64,000 nucleotides of DNA. It comes from Planctomycetota bacterium. GTDB lineage: Bacteria; Planctomycetota; Planctomycetia; Pirellulales; Pirellulaceae. The stretch covers positions 1-64,000 of the forward strand of contig VGZC01000003.1 in the NCBI GenBank assembly GCA_016872725.1, given 5' to 3'. The translations under genes and the position numbers were made by a program. The notes under the pieces were generated by a model. The model worked only from the letters and a program-made list of their open reading frames with translations, was not told the DNA's origin and did not search any database. Below, piece by piece: positions 47,534 through 57,946 of the stretch (position 1 is its first letter; every line of letters starts with the position of its first letter).

Positions 47534-49009
47534 CTACCAGTTGTCGGTGCGGAACGGTGACGCGGGCATTCCATCCTTGTTGTATAGGTTCGCACCGACC
47601 GGGTTCATCGAAAACGCATAGCGGACAGCCACCGGTTCCGGGACGCTCGGCGATGAAACAACCACCGTCTCGCCGTCGATTTTCGCGTCGGCCCAGACCC
47701 ATTTCTTGTCCGCACCGGCGATCGCGAACCGTTCGAGCTTCCCGTTGGCGACCTCGGTGGTCGGTTCGAGCCCCGTTTTCGCGCCGACCATCAATCCCCC
47801 GCCGACATGGTGGAACGCCACGCGGATCGAGCCGCCTTCCGCCTTGTGGCTTGCGTAGAGCGGTCCGCTTGGAACCAGTTCCTTCTTGCCGTACGTCTGG
47901 TGCAACGCCCACTGCGCGAGTCGCCAACCGACATCCTGCTTGTTCCGGGGATGGATGTCGTTCGCTTCGCCGATGTCGATAATCACGGCCATGCCCGTAT
48001 GGGGAATGCCGAGCGATTGGACTTGGGCTTCGCGCAATCTCGCCCATCCGTCGCCACCCGCCGGATCGTCGTTGGGTTTTTGGAAGTTGGCGAGCTGCAC
48101 CCAATAGAAGCCCAGATTCGGATTGAACTGCTCGCGCCAACCGGCGACGAGCGCCTGCTTCTTGTGGTGGTAGGACTCGCCTTCGTTTCCGTTCGATTCA
48201 CCCTGGTACCAGATCGCGCCGCGCATCGCGAACGGCCCGAGAGGATAGATCATCGCATGATGGATGGCGGAGGGCGACGTCGGTTCGACCTTGGTGGACT
48301 CCGTGTACGCCGCGACCTGTTCGGCGATCGGAGCCAGCTCGGCGATCTTTCGGAATCCCGACAGGGAGACCCAGGGTTCGATCCGCGTGCCGCCCCAGTT
48401 CGATCCGACGAGCCCGACGGGGACATTCAGATCCTTTTCGAGTCTCCTGCCGAAGAAATAGCCGACCGCCGAGAATCCCTTGGCGGTTTCCGGCGTGCAC
48501 GTTTGCCATGTACCGGGGCAAGTGTCCTTGGGGACCGGCGAGGTCAGATGGTCCGGGACATTGAAGAGCCGGATCCGGGGATGCTGCGCGGCCGCGACTT
48601 CCTGTTCCGCGTTGACGGACGCGGCGAGCGGCCATTCCATGTTGGACTGTCCCGAGCAGATCCAGACTTCCCCGACCAGCACATCGGCCAGCTCGATCGT
48701 GTTCTTGCCCGCGATCTTGAGCGTTTGCCCCTGATCGCTCGCGGCGAGCGGATCGAGTTGGATTTTCCATCGACCGGCCGAATCGGCCGTCGCCTTCTTG
48801 GTTTGACCGCCGAAGGTCACCGCCACTTCCTCGCCCGCGTCCGCCGTTCCGAATACGGATACCGGCATATCCCGCTGCAAGACCATCGACGGTCCGAAGA
48901 TCGACGCCGGCTTGACGTCGGCGAGCGCCGGTGCGCAAAGGACGACACCCGCGACGATGAAGGCGAGGCGTGCGACAAGATGAAGGGTCCGGATGCGGAA
49001 ACGTCTCAT
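47534..49009 (-). CDS. Sialate O-acetylesterase-like protein (SASA)
   Basis: 491 residues with a signal peptide (LVARLAFIVAGVVLCAPALA). The catalytic region has GEVWICSGQSNMEWPL near residue 108-123, carrying the GQSN serine, and downstream GLVGSNWGGTRIEPW and GAIWYQGESNGNEG in the usual SASA order. The C-terminal MAVIIDIGEANDIHPRNK has the expected Asp and His of the catalytic set. It removes acetyl esters from sialic acids or related sugars outside the cytoplasm. The start is given by the signal peptide. Divergent from the MFS gene. Confidence 0.93.
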   Translation of the reverse strand: MRRFRIRTLHLVARLAFIVAGVVLCAPALADVKPASIFGPSMVLQRDMPVSVFGTADAGEEVAVTFGGQTKKATADSAGRWKIQLDPLAASDQGQTLKIAGKNTIELADVLVGEVWICSGQSNMEWPLAASVNAEQEVAAAQHPRIRLFNVPDHLTSPVPKDTCPGTWQTCTPETAKGFSAVGYFFGRRLEKDLNVPVGLVGSNWGGTRIEPWVSLSGFRKIAELAPIAEQVAAYTESTKVEPTSPSAIHHAMIYPLGPFAMRGAIWYQGESNGNEGESYHHKKQALVAGWREQFNPNLGFYWVQLANFQKPNDDPAGGDGWARLREAQVQSLGIPHTGMAVIIDIGEANDIHPRNKQDVGWRLAQWALHQTYGKKELVPSGPLYASHKAEGGSIRVAFHHVGGGLMVGAKTGLEPTTEVANGKLERFAIAGADKKWVWADAKIDGETVVVSSPSVPEPVAVRYAFSMNPVGANLYNKDGMPASPFRTDNW

Positions 49010-49133
49010 GGTGTGCTCCAGGTAATCATCCCCAACGGATCGAATGGAGCATACTATAAGCGATCCACCCGCCTCTTTGCTACAATCGGTCGCCCGCTTC
49101 GGCTCCGAATTCGTCCGCCAGGAAACGCGATCC

Positions 49134-50537
49134 ATGGGGAATCGACCGAACACCGAACCCGAGCGCGCGACCGAGTTCCGATCGGCCGCCGATCGGCCCG
49201 CCTCGTGGCGCTGGACGCTGTGCGGCCTCCTGCTGATGGCGACCATGCTCAACTACATGGACCGCCAGACACTGTCGCTCACCATTACCGATATCCGCCA
49301 CGAATTGGGGCTCAGCAACGAACAGTACGGGAATCTCGAATTCGGCTTTGGGATGGCGTTCGCGATCGGCGGGCTGGTGACCGGTTTCATCGTCGACAGC
49401 GTATCCGTGCGCTGGATGTATCCGGCCGTCCTGCTCGGCTGGTCGCTTGCGGGTGTCGCGACCGCGTACGGCGCCGACGTCGGCGCCTGGTGTTCGAGAG
49501 TGCTCGTCGACCACTTCGCGGTCGATCCGGTCCGGTGGCGCATCGCGTCGGCCGGGGAGCAGGCCTATCTGGGGCTGATGATCTGCCGAATCGCCCTTGG
49601 TTTCTTTGAAGCCGGGCAGTGGCCGTGCGCGCTGGTCACGACGCAGCGCGTGTTGGCTCGGAAGGACCGATCGTTTGGCAACAGCCTCCTGCAAAGCGGC
49701 GCGGCGATCGGCGCCATCTTCACACCGCTGGTGGTCCAGTGGTTGGTGACCGATGAGCCCGGCACGTGGCGAGGCCCATTCGTGATCATCGGCCTCGCGG
49801 GCATGACGTGGATCGTGCCCTGGTTCGCGCTCGTTCGGTCCACCGACTTGCGGCGACCCGACGAGCAAGGATCTTCGACCGAGCCGAGTGGCGCCGCGCG
49901 GGCCGTCGGCGGTCCATCCGTCGGAGGAACCGCCGACGGCCAGTCGACGGTCCGTACGCTGCGGCGTTTCGCGGCGCTCGTCGTCGTCGTCATCATGATC
50001 AATGCGACATGGCAGTTCTTCCGGGTCTGGTTGCCGGCGTTGCTGCGCGAGTTCCACGAATACGATCGGACGACCGTGAATTACTTTACTTCGGCGTACT
50101 ATATCGCGACCGACGCGGGATGCGTCACGGTCGGCGCGCTCGCGCGCTGGTTGACCTCATTGGGTTGGGGTGTGCACCGCGCGCGGATGGCGACGTTTCT
50201 CGGCTGCGCGCTGCTCACGTCGCTCAGCACGATCGTCGCGCACTTGACGCGTGGCCCGTTACTGCTGGGCCTGCTGCTCGCCATCGGATTCGGCGCGCTG
50301 GGCCTCTTTCCGAATTTCTATTCGTTCACGCAAGAGCTCTCGGTCCGCCATCAAGGCAAGGTGACCGGAATCCTGAGCGCGGCGACGTGGGTCATCACAT
50401 CGTGGATGCAGCGGGAAGTCGGCCGCATGGTGGATGCGACCCATTCGTACGCCGCGGGCATTTTTTGGGTCGGCCTCGCTCCGCTCGTCGCGTTCGCCGC
50501 GCTTGCCCTCCTGTGGGGAGGTCGGTCGGACGAATGA
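49134..50537 (+). CDS. MFS transporter (hexuronate/ExuT-like)
   Basis: 467 residues with about 12 predicted membrane helices. The N-terminal MLNYMDRQTLSLT near residue 38, the loop GLVTGFIVDSVSVRWMYP and the late QELSVRHQGKVTGI segment are typical of the anion:cation symporter (hexuronate transporter) branch. Substrates of that branch are sugar acids; the true substrate is not known. A variable soluble loop of about 40 residues joins the two halves. It is divergently transcribed from the sialate esterase, suggesting a linked sugar-uptake role, and overlaps the next gene by four bases (ATGA). Confidence 0.88.
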   Translation: MGNRPNTEPERATEFRSAADRPASWRWTLCGLLLMATMLNYMDRQTLSLTITDIRHELGLSNEQYGNLEFGFGMAFAIGGLVTGFIVDSVSVRWMYPAVLLGWSLAGVATAYGADVGAWCSRVLVDHFAVDPVRWRIASAGEQAYLGLMICRIALGFFEAGQWPCALVTTQRVLARKDRSFGNSLLQSGAAIGAIFTPLVVQWLVTDEPGTWRGPFVIIGLAGMTWIVPWFALVRSTDLRRPDEQGSSTEPSGAARAVGGPSVGGTADGQSTVRTLRRFAALVVVVIMINATWQFFRVWLPALLREFHEYDRTTVNYFTSAYYIATDAGCVTVGALARWLTSLGWGVHRARMATFLGCALLTSLSTIVAHLTRGPLLLGLLLAIGFGALGLFPNFYSFTQELSVRHQGKVTGILSAATWVITSWMQREVGRMVDATHSYAAGIFWVGLAPLVAFAALALLWGGRSDE

Positions 50538-51859
50538 ACGCTCGCCGCCCCTCGCCCCGACCTTCGACGCGCGCCCGGCCGGTGGGCGGCCCGATCGAAT
50601 ACGCGCAGGGGCCGATCGCCGATCGGCCCCTATGCGTCGATCCGGCCCTCCCGGTTCCCGCCGTCTACCTGCGCACGCCCACGTGGCATCCGCTCATCTA
50701 CCGCAAACGGATCGATCGCGTCGAGGGCGGCGCGAGGCCGGGGGACCTCGTCGCCGTCTATCTCGAACCCGACCAATTGCTCGGCTACGGACTCTACAAT
50801 CCGCGATCCGAATTCGCCGTTCGGATCGTGCGTTGGGGAACCGAACTGCCCGACGCGGCGTTTTGGCGGGAGCGATTCGAGCGCGCGGTCGCCTTGCGTC
50901 GCGATTTCCTTGGGCTCGATCGGGTCACCGATGCGTATCGCCTCGTGCACGCCGAAGGGGACGGGCTCCCGGGGCTCGTCGTCGACCGATTCGGCGAAAC
51001 GCTGAGCGCCGAGGTTTTCAGTTTGGGCATGTTCCAGCGATGCCGGCCGATTCTGGACGGTCTGGCCGCGCTCTGCGGGACCCGCCATACGGTGGTTCAG
51101 GCGGGACCGAACACGGTCGCTCAGGAGGGTTTTGCATGCCCGCCGGTCGTCTCCGACGGCGCGCCGCCGCGCGTCACCATCCATGAATTCCAAACCCGGT
51201 TTCGCGTTCGGTTCGAAGGAGGCCACAAGACGGGCTTCTTCTGCGACCAGCGCGACAACCGCAAGCGGTTGGCCGGATTTTGCGGGGGCAAGTCGGTCCT
51301 CGATCTGTGTTGTTATTCGGGCGGGTTCGCCATCCAGGCAAAGCGGCTCGGCGGCGCGACCGAAGTGATCGGCGTCGATCTGGACGAGGAGCCCCTTCAA
51401 CTTGCCCGCGAGAACGCCGACCTCAATCAGGTCCGCGTCCGATTCGTGCAGGCCGACATCTTTCCGTTCATGCGGGACATGCTGCGCGGAGGCCGCCAAT
51501 TCGACGTGGTCGTGCTCGACCCGCCCAAACTAATCCGATCCCGCGCGGAGATCGACGAGGGAACACGGGCCCACTTCGACATGAACCGGCTCGCCATGCA
51601 GCTCGTCAAACCGGGCGGGCTCATGTTGAGCTGCACGTGCGCGGGGTTGTTGCCCGAGTCGGAGTTCGTGCGGCTGTTGAGCGCGGCGGCGCGGCAAGCG
51701 GGCCCGCCCGATCCCCGGACAGCGGGCGACGAGCGGCCGCGCCATGCCCCCCGCGCCATGCAGATCCTCGAAAAAACGGGAGCGGCGCCCGATCATCCGG
51801 TCGACGCGATGTGTCCCGAAGGCGAGTACTTGAATGCGGTCTGGATGCGGCTCGTTTGA
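50534..51859 (+). CDS. Class I SAM-dependent rRNA methyltransferase (RlmI/RlmK-like)
   Basis: About 441 residues. The first 150 residues include a PUA-like RNA-binding region (HPLIYRKRIDRVEGGARPGDLV near 55). The methyltransferase core has DLCCYSGGFAIQAKRLGG near 255 (SAM motif I), VDLDEEPL near 281 and the catalytic-type DPPKL near 328. It belongs to the m5C rRNA methyltransferase group represented by RlmI; the exact 23S position is not known from sequence. The ATG overlaps the stop of the transporter (ATGA). Confidence 0.9.
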   Translation: MNARRPSPRPSTRARPVGGPIEYAQGPIADRPLCVDPALPVPAVYLRTPTWHPLIYRKRIDRVEGGARPGDLVAVYLEPDQLLGYGLYNPRSEFAVRIVRWGTELPDAAFWRERFERAVALRRDFLGLDRVTDAYRLVHAEGDGLPGLVVDRFGETLSAEVFSLGMFQRCRPILDGLAALCGTRHTVVQAGPNTVAQEGFACPPVVSDGAPPRVTIHEFQTRFRVRFEGGHKTGFFCDQRDNRKRLAGFCGGKSVLDLCCYSGGFAIQAKRLGGATEVIGVDLDEEPLQLARENADLNQVRVRFVQADIFPFMRDMLRGGRQFDVVVLDPPKLIRSRAEIDEGTRAHFDMNRLAMQLVKPGGLMLSCTCAGLLPESEFVRLLSAAARQAGPPDPRTAGDERPRHAPRAMQILEKTGAAPDHPVDAMCPEGEYLNAVWMRLV

Positions 51860-51976
51860 TCGCCCGCGCCGGGCCGTCCCGCGCGATGCGTTCGGCGTTA
51901 TACTGGGGCAAGGACCCCTTCGATTGGCCGATCGGCGGGCCGCGCGGAGTCCGGACCTCGAAACGGGCTCACCCGC

Positions 51977-54064
51977 ATGGCAAACGACCCCTCCCCGGCG
52001 CGGCGGTCGAACGACCTTGCCGAGTTGCCGCTCGGATCGTCGGCGACGGGAGGCTCGGGCTGGCTGCCGATGTCGGCCGCCGAGATGCGCGACCGCGGGT
52101 GGGATTCGGTGGACGTTGTGTTCGTCACGGGCGACGCGTATGTGGACCATCCGAGTTTCGCGATGGCCGTTCTCACGCGCGTGCTCGACGCGGCCGGGTT
52201 TCGAGTCGGCGTCTTGAGTCAGCCCGACTGGCACGCGTGCGACGCCTGGAAAACGTTCGGTCGGCCCCGTCTGTTCTTCGCGGTCAGCGCGGGGAACATG
52301 GACTCGATGATCAACCACTACACGGCGAATCGGAAGGTGCGCAACGATGATGCGTACTCGCCGGGCGGCCGAATCGGCCTGCGCCCCGATCGGGCGACGC
52401 TCGCCTATTGCCAGCGCGCGCGCGAGGCGTACAAGGGAGTGCCCGTGATCGCCGGCGGCGTCGAACCGTCGCTCCGGCGCCTCGCGCATTACGACTATTG
52501 GAGCGACAAGGTCCGCCGCTCCATCGTTCTCGACTCGAAGGCCGATCTGGTCGTGTACGGCATGGGGGAAGAGGCGATCGTGGAGATCGCCCGCCGACTC
52601 GACGGGGGCGAATCGGTCCGCGATCTGCGCGACATGCGGGGAATCGCCTTCGCGCTCGGCGCGTCGGAAGCCGCGCCGAACGACGCGATCGTGCTTCCGA
52701 GCTACGAACAGGTCGTCGCGGACAAGCGGGCATTCGCCGACGCGACGCGGCGCATCCACGACGAGACGAATCCGTTCAACGCCAAGAGGCTCGTTCAGTT
52801 CCACGACCGCCAGGCCGTCGTGGCGAATCCGCCGCGTTTCCCCCTTGCGAGGGAAGCCATCGATCGCGTCTACGGCCTGCCGTTCCTGCGCCGGCCGCAT
52901 CCGTCCTATCGCGATCCGATTCCCGCGTTCGAGACGATCAAGGATTCGGTCACCATCCTGCGTGGCTGTTTTGGAGGCTGCACGTTCTGTTCGATCACGA
53001 CACACCAGGGCCGCATCATCCAATCGCGCAGCCGCGAATCGGTGCTGTCCGAGCTCGCCGCGATGGGCCGGGACCGCGATTTTTCCGGAGTCGTCAGCGA
53101 TCTTGGAGGCCCGACCGCGAACATGTACGCGATGGGCTGCACGAGGCCCGAGGTCGAAGCCGTCTGCCGGCGGCAATCGTGCGCGCATCCCTCAATCTGC
53201 AAATTGCTCGGCGCGAACCACGGGCCGCTCATCGGCCTCATGCGAACCTCGCGCGACGTGCCCGGCGTCAAGAAAGTGCTGATCGCGAGCGGAATCCGCA
53301 TGGACCTGGCGAACCGTTCGCCCGACTACATGCGGGAGTTGACGCACCATCACGTCGGCGGCCATCTGAAAGTCGCTCCCGAACATGTCGATCCGGAAGT
53401 GCTCGACCGGATGCGCAAGCCGTGCGGCGAGGACTTCGAACGGTTCACGGCGGAATTCGAGCGGGAGTCGGGCCGCGCGGGGAAGCGACAGTACATCGTT
53501 CCGTACTTCATCGCGAGCCATCCCGGAAGCGACCTCGACTCCATGGTCCAGCTCGCCGTCTACCTCAAACAAACGGGCTACCGACCCGATCAGGTCCAGG
53601 ACTTCATACCGGCTCCGATGGACGTCGCGACAGCCATGTACCATACGGGCCTCGATCCCTGGACGGGCAAGCGCGTCTTCGTCGCGAAATCCGCGCGGGA
53701 ACGCCGGCGGCAACGCGCGCTCATGCAGTTCTTCAAGCCCGAGAACTACCAGGAAGTGCGCGAGGCGCTGATCGAGGCGGGACGTCGGGATCTGATCGGC
53801 GACGAACCCGATTGCCTCATCCCCGCCGAACGGCCGTCCGAACCGAACGTGCGTCGAACGACGTCCTCGAAGGGGTCACGGACCGTCGAGCGGCCGCGTC
53901 CGTCGAAACGGACGGCCATCCAAAAACGGCGAGGGAACGGGCGAGGGAAAACCGGGTCCGGCTCGCACGGGAGTACGGCGGAAAAAGACGGAAAACGGCG
54001 GGAATCCCGGCACCGTCCCGGCAAGGGATACCGGCCCGGACGGAAAGGTGCCGGCTCGTCATGA
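51977..54064 (+). CDS. YgiQ-family radical SAM protein (UPF0313)
   Basis: 695 residues. The radical SAM motif is RGCFGGCTFCS near 328-338. The N-terminal segment (VFVTGDAYVDHPSF, GNMDSMINHYTANRK) and C-terminal KQTGYRPDQVQDF and GLDPWTGKRVF match the YgiQ family, whose substrate is unknown. The final 80 residues are an unusual basic, Arg/Lys/Gly-rich tail, probably disordered and nucleic-acid-binding. The stop overlaps the ATG of the HAD gene (ATGA), so they are coupled. Confidence 0.93.
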   Translation: MANDPSPARRSNDLAELPLGSSATGGSGWLPMSAAEMRDRGWDSVDVVFVTGDAYVDHPSFAMAVLTRVLDAAGFRVGVLSQPDWHACDAWKTFGRPRLFFAVSAGNMDSMINHYTANRKVRNDDAYSPGGRIGLRPDRATLAYCQRAREAYKGVPVIAGGVEPSLRRLAHYDYWSDKVRRSIVLDSKADLVVYGMGEEAIVEIARRLDGGESVRDLRDMRGIAFALGASEAAPNDAIVLPSYEQVVADKRAFADATRRIHDETNPFNAKRLVQFHDRQAVVANPPRFPLAREAIDRVYGLPFLRRPHPSYRDPIPAFETIKDSVTILRGCFGGCTFCSITTHQGRIIQSRSRESVLSELAAMGRDRDFSGVVSDLGGPTANMYAMGCTRPEVEAVCRRQSCAHPSICKLLGANHGPLIGLMRTSRDVPGVKKVLIASGIRMDLANRSPDYMRELTHHHVGGHLKVAPEHVDPEVLDRMRKPCGEDFERFTAEFERESGRAGKRQYIVPYFIASHPGSDLDSMVQLAVYLKQTGYRPDQVQDFIPAPMDVATAMYHTGLDPWTGKRVFVAKSARERRRQRALMQFFKPENYQEVREALIEAGRRDLIGDEPDCLIPAERPSEPNVRRTTSSKGSRTVERPRPSKRTAIQKRRGNGRGKTGSGSHGSTAEKDGKRRESRHRPGKGYRPGRKGAGSS

Positions 54065-54738
54065 ATGTCGTCCTGTTCGATATCGATGGAACGCTCATCC
54101 GGACGGGCGGCGCCGGACGCGACGCGCTCGACGCGGCCCTGCTCGCCGAATTCGGCAAAGTGGGATCGGATGCGGTCGAGGTCAACGGGCGGACCGACCG
54201 AGGCATCGCGGGATGCCTCTTTCGATACCATGGCATCGAGGACTCCGACGCGAATTGGTTCCGCTTCCGCGCGGCCTACCTCGACGTCCTTCCCCGCGCG
54301 CTCGCCGCCCGCCAAGGGAATGTGCTCGACGGCGTCGTCGACCTCGTGACGCGCCTGCGCCGCATCGACCGGACGCTCGTCGGCCTGTTGACGGGGAACG
54401 TGCGCGAGGGCGCGCGGATCAAGCTGGCTCACTACGCGATCGACGAGCATTTCGCGTTCGGTGGTTTTGGAGACGAACACCACGAGCGGGACGACGTGGC
54501 GCGCGAGGCGTTCCGCGAAGCGCGAACGCGCGTCGGCGCGTCGCTCCGCGCCGATCGGATCTGGGTCGTCGGAGACACCCCGAACGATATAGGGTGCGCC
54601 CGAGCGATCGGAGCTCGCGTCGTCGCCGTCGGGACGGGATCGTATTCTCCCGCCGAACTGGCGACCCACGAGCCGGATCTGGTTGTCGCCGACTTGAGCG
54701 ACGCCGAGTTCCTCGCGAACCGGTTCACCGAGGCCTGA
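54061..54738 (+). CDS. HAD-superfamily phosphatase (PGP-like)
   Basis: 225 residues of the haloacid-dehalogenase fold. Motif I is DIDGTLI at 7-13 (nucleophile Asp), motif II is LLTGN near 105, and motif IV is VVGDTPNDIGCARA near 168-181. Size and the cap domain fit phosphoglycolate-phosphatase-type enzymes; the substrate is uncertain. It is translationally coupled to the YgiQ gene and converges on accC. Confidence 0.9.
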   Translation: MNVVLFDIDGTLIRTGGAGRDALDAALLAEFGKVGSDAVEVNGRTDRGIAGCLFRYHGIEDSDANWFRFRAAYLDVLPRALAARQGNVLDGVVDLVTRLRRIDRTLVGLLTGNVREGARIKLAHYAIDEHFAFGGFGDEHHERDDVAREAFREARTRVGASLRADRIWVVGDTPNDIGCARAIGARVVAVGTGSYSPAELATHEPDLVVADLSDAEFLANRFTEA

Positions 54739-54814
54739 GCGGGAACGTCCAACGGCCTCGTTGGCGAACTGGGGGGCGGCTTGTCGCGGCAAGCGGGAAA
54801 CCCGCCCCACGTGG

Positions 54815-56164
54815 TCAGTCGCCGCCGGTGAATGTCCGCTCGACGAATTTCGTGTCGATCCAGCCTCCGACGAAGTCGGTGTGGCGCAGGACCCGCTTGT
54901 GGAACGGCGCCGTCGTCGGTATGCCCTCGATACGGAGTTCATCGAGCGCGCGGATCATGCAGGCGATCGCCTCCCCCCGCGTCGGCTGGTGGACAATGAG
55001 CTTGCCGATCATCGAGTCGTAGTGCGGCGGAACCGTGTAGCCCGGGAAAACGTGCGTGTCGAATCGGACTCCCATGCCGCCGGGAAACATCATGCGGCGA
55101 ATCGTTCCCGGACCCGGTTGGAACCGCCGGTCGGGATCCTCGGCGTTGATCCGGCATTCGATCGCGCAGCCCCGTTGCTCAATGTCCGACTGCGGGAAGG
55201 GAAGCCGCTCGCCCGACGCGATGAGGATCTGTTGCTTGATGAGGTCGATGCCCGTCACCATTTCGGTCACCGGATGTTCGACCTGAATCCGCGCGTTGAC
55301 CTCGATGAAATAGAATCGGTTGTCCTGATCGACGATGAATTCGACGGTGCCCGCGTTCGTGTATCCCGCGCTCCGGATCAACCGGACGGCCGATTCGCAA
55401 AGCTCGCTTCGCGTTTCCGCCGGGAGATTGGGAGCCGGGCTTTCCTCGATCAGCTTCTGGTGGCGGCGCTGGGTCGAGCAATCGCGTTCCCAGAGATGGA
55501 CGGCGTTGCCGTGATGGTCGGCGAGGACCTGGACCTCGATATGCCGAGGCCGTTCGATGTACTTCTCGATGTAGACACCGGCGTTTCCGAAAGCCGCGCC
55601 CGCTTCGGCCCTCGCCTGGGCGAGGGCCGACTTGAGCGCGAGGTCGTTCGAAGCGACGCGCATGCCCTTTCCGCCGCCTCCCGCCGTCGCCTTGATCAGG
55701 ACGGGGAATCCGATCCCGTGGGCGACCTGCGTCGCCATCTCCTCGTTTTCGATCAGGCCGTCACTGCCCGGCACGATGGGAACGCCCGCGTCGCGGGCCA
55801 TCGAACGCGCGCGGTTCTTGTCGCCGAGCAGATCCATGGCTTCGGGCGACGGGCCGATGAAGTCGATCTTGCAACTGCGGCAGACTTCGTTGAAATGCGA
55901 GTTTTCCGACAGGAACCCATAACCCGGGTGGATCGCCTCGACGTTGCCGACCTCGGCCGCCGAAATCACCTGATCGACTTTCAGATAACTCTGCGCGGAT
56001 TTCGCGGGGCCGATGCAATAGGCCTCGTCGGCGAGCTCGACATAGGACGCGCCGCGATCGGCTTCGCTGAAGACGGCGACCGTCTCGATCCCCAACTCAC
56101 GGCACGCGCGGATGATCCGCAGCGCGATTTCGCCCCGGTTGGCCACGAGGATTCGCTTATACAT
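54815..56164 (-). CDS. accC: Biotin carboxylase subunit of acetyl-CoA carboxylase
   Basis: 449 residues. It carboxylates biotin on AccB using ATP and bicarbonate. Seen are the ATP-grasp glycine loop [10 protein letters not shown] near 163, the N-terminal [16 protein letters not shown] at 4-19, the [11 protein letters not shown] segment near 235, [13 protein letters not shown] near 288-300 with catalytic residues, and GPGTIRR near 355. Length matches the family. It lies 11 bases after accB in the same direction. Confidence 0.97.
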   Translation of the reverse strand: MYKRILVANRGEIALRIIRACRELGIETVAVFSEADRGASYVELADEAYCIGPAKSAQSYLKVDQVISAAEVGNVEAIHPGYGFLSENSHFNEVCRSCKIDFIGPSPEAMDLLGDKNRARSMARDAGVPIVPGSDGLIENEEMATQVAHGIGFPVLIKATAGGGGKGMRVASNDLALKSALAQARAEAGAAFGNAGVYIEKYIERPRHIEVQVLADHHGNAVHLWERDCSTQRRHQKLIEESPAPNLPAETRSELCESAVRLIRSAGYTNAGTVEFIVDQDNRFYFIEVNARIQVEHPVTEMVTGIDLIKQQILIASGERLPFPQSDIEQRGCAIECRINAEDPDRRFQPGPGTIRRMMFPGGMGVRFDTHVFPGYTVPPHYDSMIGKLIVHQPTRGEAIACMIRALDELRIEGIPTTAPFHKRVLRHTDFVGGWIDTKFVERTFTGGD

Positions 56165-56175
56165 GGCAAACCCCG

Positions 56176-56661
56176 CTAGCCGGTCGTGTCGACCTTGAAC
56201 AACGGTTTGCCATGATCGACGGGCTCTTCGTCATTGACGAGTACGGCGACGATCTTCCCGCGCACTTCGGCCGGGATTTCGTTGAACATCTTCATCGCCT
56301 CGATGATGCACACCGTCGTTTCCGGTTCGATGTGATCGCCCACCTTGATGAACGGTTCGGCGTTCGGATTGGGGCGCGAGTAGAACGTGCCGACCATCGG
56401 GCTCTTGATCACGACGATATTCGCCCCGTCGGGCGGCGCGGTGAGCGCGGAACCGGAAGGGACCGTCGGGGTCGGCGCGGCGGCGACCGGAATCATGGCG
56501 CCGACAGGCGCCGTGTTCCGTGATCCCCGCGCGATGCGGACCGCCTTCTCGCCGTCGCGAAGATCGACTTCTCCGACATCGTGTTCGCGCATCAGATCGA
56601 TCAGCGCGCGCAGTCGATCCAGATCGAACACGCTCGGTGGATCCTGTCCGCCTTCGGCCAT
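56176..56661 (-). CDS. accB: Biotin carboxyl carrier protein of acetyl-CoA carboxylase
   Basis: 161 residues. Residues 85-160 are the biotinyl domain: [18 protein letters not shown] and the biotin-accepting EAMKM near residue 120, then [10 protein letters not shown] at the end. The N-terminal half ([20 protein letters not shown]) is the usual AccB start, with an Ala/Pro-rich linker between. Order M24 peptidase-accB-accC, as found in many bacteria, supports the assignment. The start ATG at 56661 fits family length. Confidence 0.96.
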   Translation of the reverse strand: MAEGGQDPPSVFDLDRLRALIDLMREHDVGEVDLRDGEKAVRIARGSRNTAPVGAMIPVAAAPTPTVPSGSALTAPPDGANIVVIKSPMVGTFYSRPNPNAEPFIKVGDHIEPETTVCIIEAMKMFNEIPAEVRGKIVAVLVNDEEPVDHGKPLFKVDTTG

Positions 56662-56709
56662 GGTTCGCGCTCCCGTATGCCCAGGTCCGCGCGGCGGCGG
56701 ACGCACCAT

Positions 56710-57810
56710 TCACTGACAAAGGTCCTTGGCGACCGTGGTCATCACGTCATGTCCGGCCCGCGTCACCAGCACGTCGTCCTCGATTCGGACACCGCCCCAA
56801 CCGGGAAGATAGATTCCCGGTTCGACGGTGACGACCATCCCGGCTTTCAACAGACCGTCCTGACCGGGCGCGAGTCGCGGCTGTTCGTGGATCTCCAGTC
56901 CGAAACCGTGTCCCGAACCGTGTCCGAACCGGCGCCCGAATCCGGCGTCCTCGATCACGTGTCGCGCGGCCCGGTCGACGTCGCCCATACGGGCGCCGGG
57001 CCGGATGGCCGCGATCGCCGCGAGCTGGGCTCGCAACACAACTCCATACACGCGTTCGAGTTTGGGCGGGATTTTATCCTTGACCATCAGCCGCGTCAAG
57101 TCGCTGGCATAGCCGTCCACCGTCGCACCCCAATCGACGAGCGTGAACGGATGGTCGTCGATGCGCGTATCGCCCGGTCGGCCGTGGGGCAGAGCCGCGC
57201 GCGGGCCGGCTCCCACGATCGGCGGGAAACTGCACCCGGAACCGCCCAGCAATCGAATCCGGTACTCCAGTTCGCAGGCCATCCGGCGTTCGGTCCAATC
57301 CGGCCGCATCGACGCGCGCGCGTCCTCATAAGCCCGTTCGGCGACCGCGATCGATCGACGGATGCATGCGATCTCATGACGGTCCTTGACCGCGCGCAGT
57401 TGGGCCGTGAGTCCATTGAGCGGCGCGATGGCCGCGGCGCGGGGACCGTCTTGGATCCGCGTGGCCTGATCGACCGTCATGTGGTCGCCTTCGAAGGCCA
57501 AGTGGCGAACGCCGGCCGAGCGTAACGTTCGATGGTAGTGCTCATGCATCGTGCGGGGAGGTCGGCGGATGGCGAGTTCCAGACCGGGGCATTCCTCGGC
57601 GAGTTGCTGTTCATACCGCGCGTCGCTCAGCAGAATCGGCCGACCCCGCGTCAGAAGGAGGGCCGTATCGCCGCCCGTGAATCCCGTCAGATACGCGACA
57701 TTGGGTTCATGGGTGACGAGGAAATGATCAAAACCTCTGCGGCGAAAAAGCGACTCCAATCGGCCGCGCCGCCGGGCGAAGTCCATCGTCATGGGAGCGT
57801 CTCGCGCCAC
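56710..57810 (-). CDS. M24 family metallopeptidase (Xaa-Pro aminopeptidase-like)
   Basis: 366 residues. The N-terminal creatinase-like domain (LVTHEPNVAYLTGFTGGDTALL) is followed by the pita-bread fold. Metal ligands are seen: Asp in LVDWGATVDGY near 223 and in SDLTRL, His in GHGSGHGFGLEIHE near 300, Glu in TVEPGIYLPG near 332, and a late Glu in RIEDDVLVT near 346. It cleaves N-terminal residues before proline. It lies upstream of accB by about 49 bases and is probably in the same transcript. Alternative start ATGs seven and nine codons in are possible. Confidence 0.93.
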   Translation of the reverse strand: MARDAPMTMDFARRRGRLESLFRRRGFDHFLVTHEPNVAYLTGFTGGDTALLLTRGRPILLSDARYEQQLAEECPGLELAIRRPPRTMHEHYHRTLRSAGVRHLAFEGDHMTVDQATRIQDGPRAAAIAPLNGLTAQLRAVKDRHEIACIRRSIAVAERAYEDARASMRPDWTERRMACELEYRIRLLGGSGCSFPPIVGAGPRAALPHGRPGDTRIDDHPFTLVDWGATVDGYASDLTRLMVKDKIPPKLERVYGVVLRAQLAAIAAIRPGARMGDVDRAARHVIEDAGFGRRFGHGSGHGFGLEIHEQPRLAPGQDGLLKAGMVVTVEPGIYLPGWGGVRIEDDVLVTRAGHDVMTTVAKDLCQ

Positions 57811-57946
57811 GGGATCCGGGGTCCAAGGCCCGCCATTGTGACAGGACGTGCGCGGGACGCAACCGTGCCGACGAGCGGGTGCTCGTTCCCTTGGCGTCCC
57901 GAAGGGGGCACCCTAAAATGACGTCGCGCGAAGGACCGTCATTGGA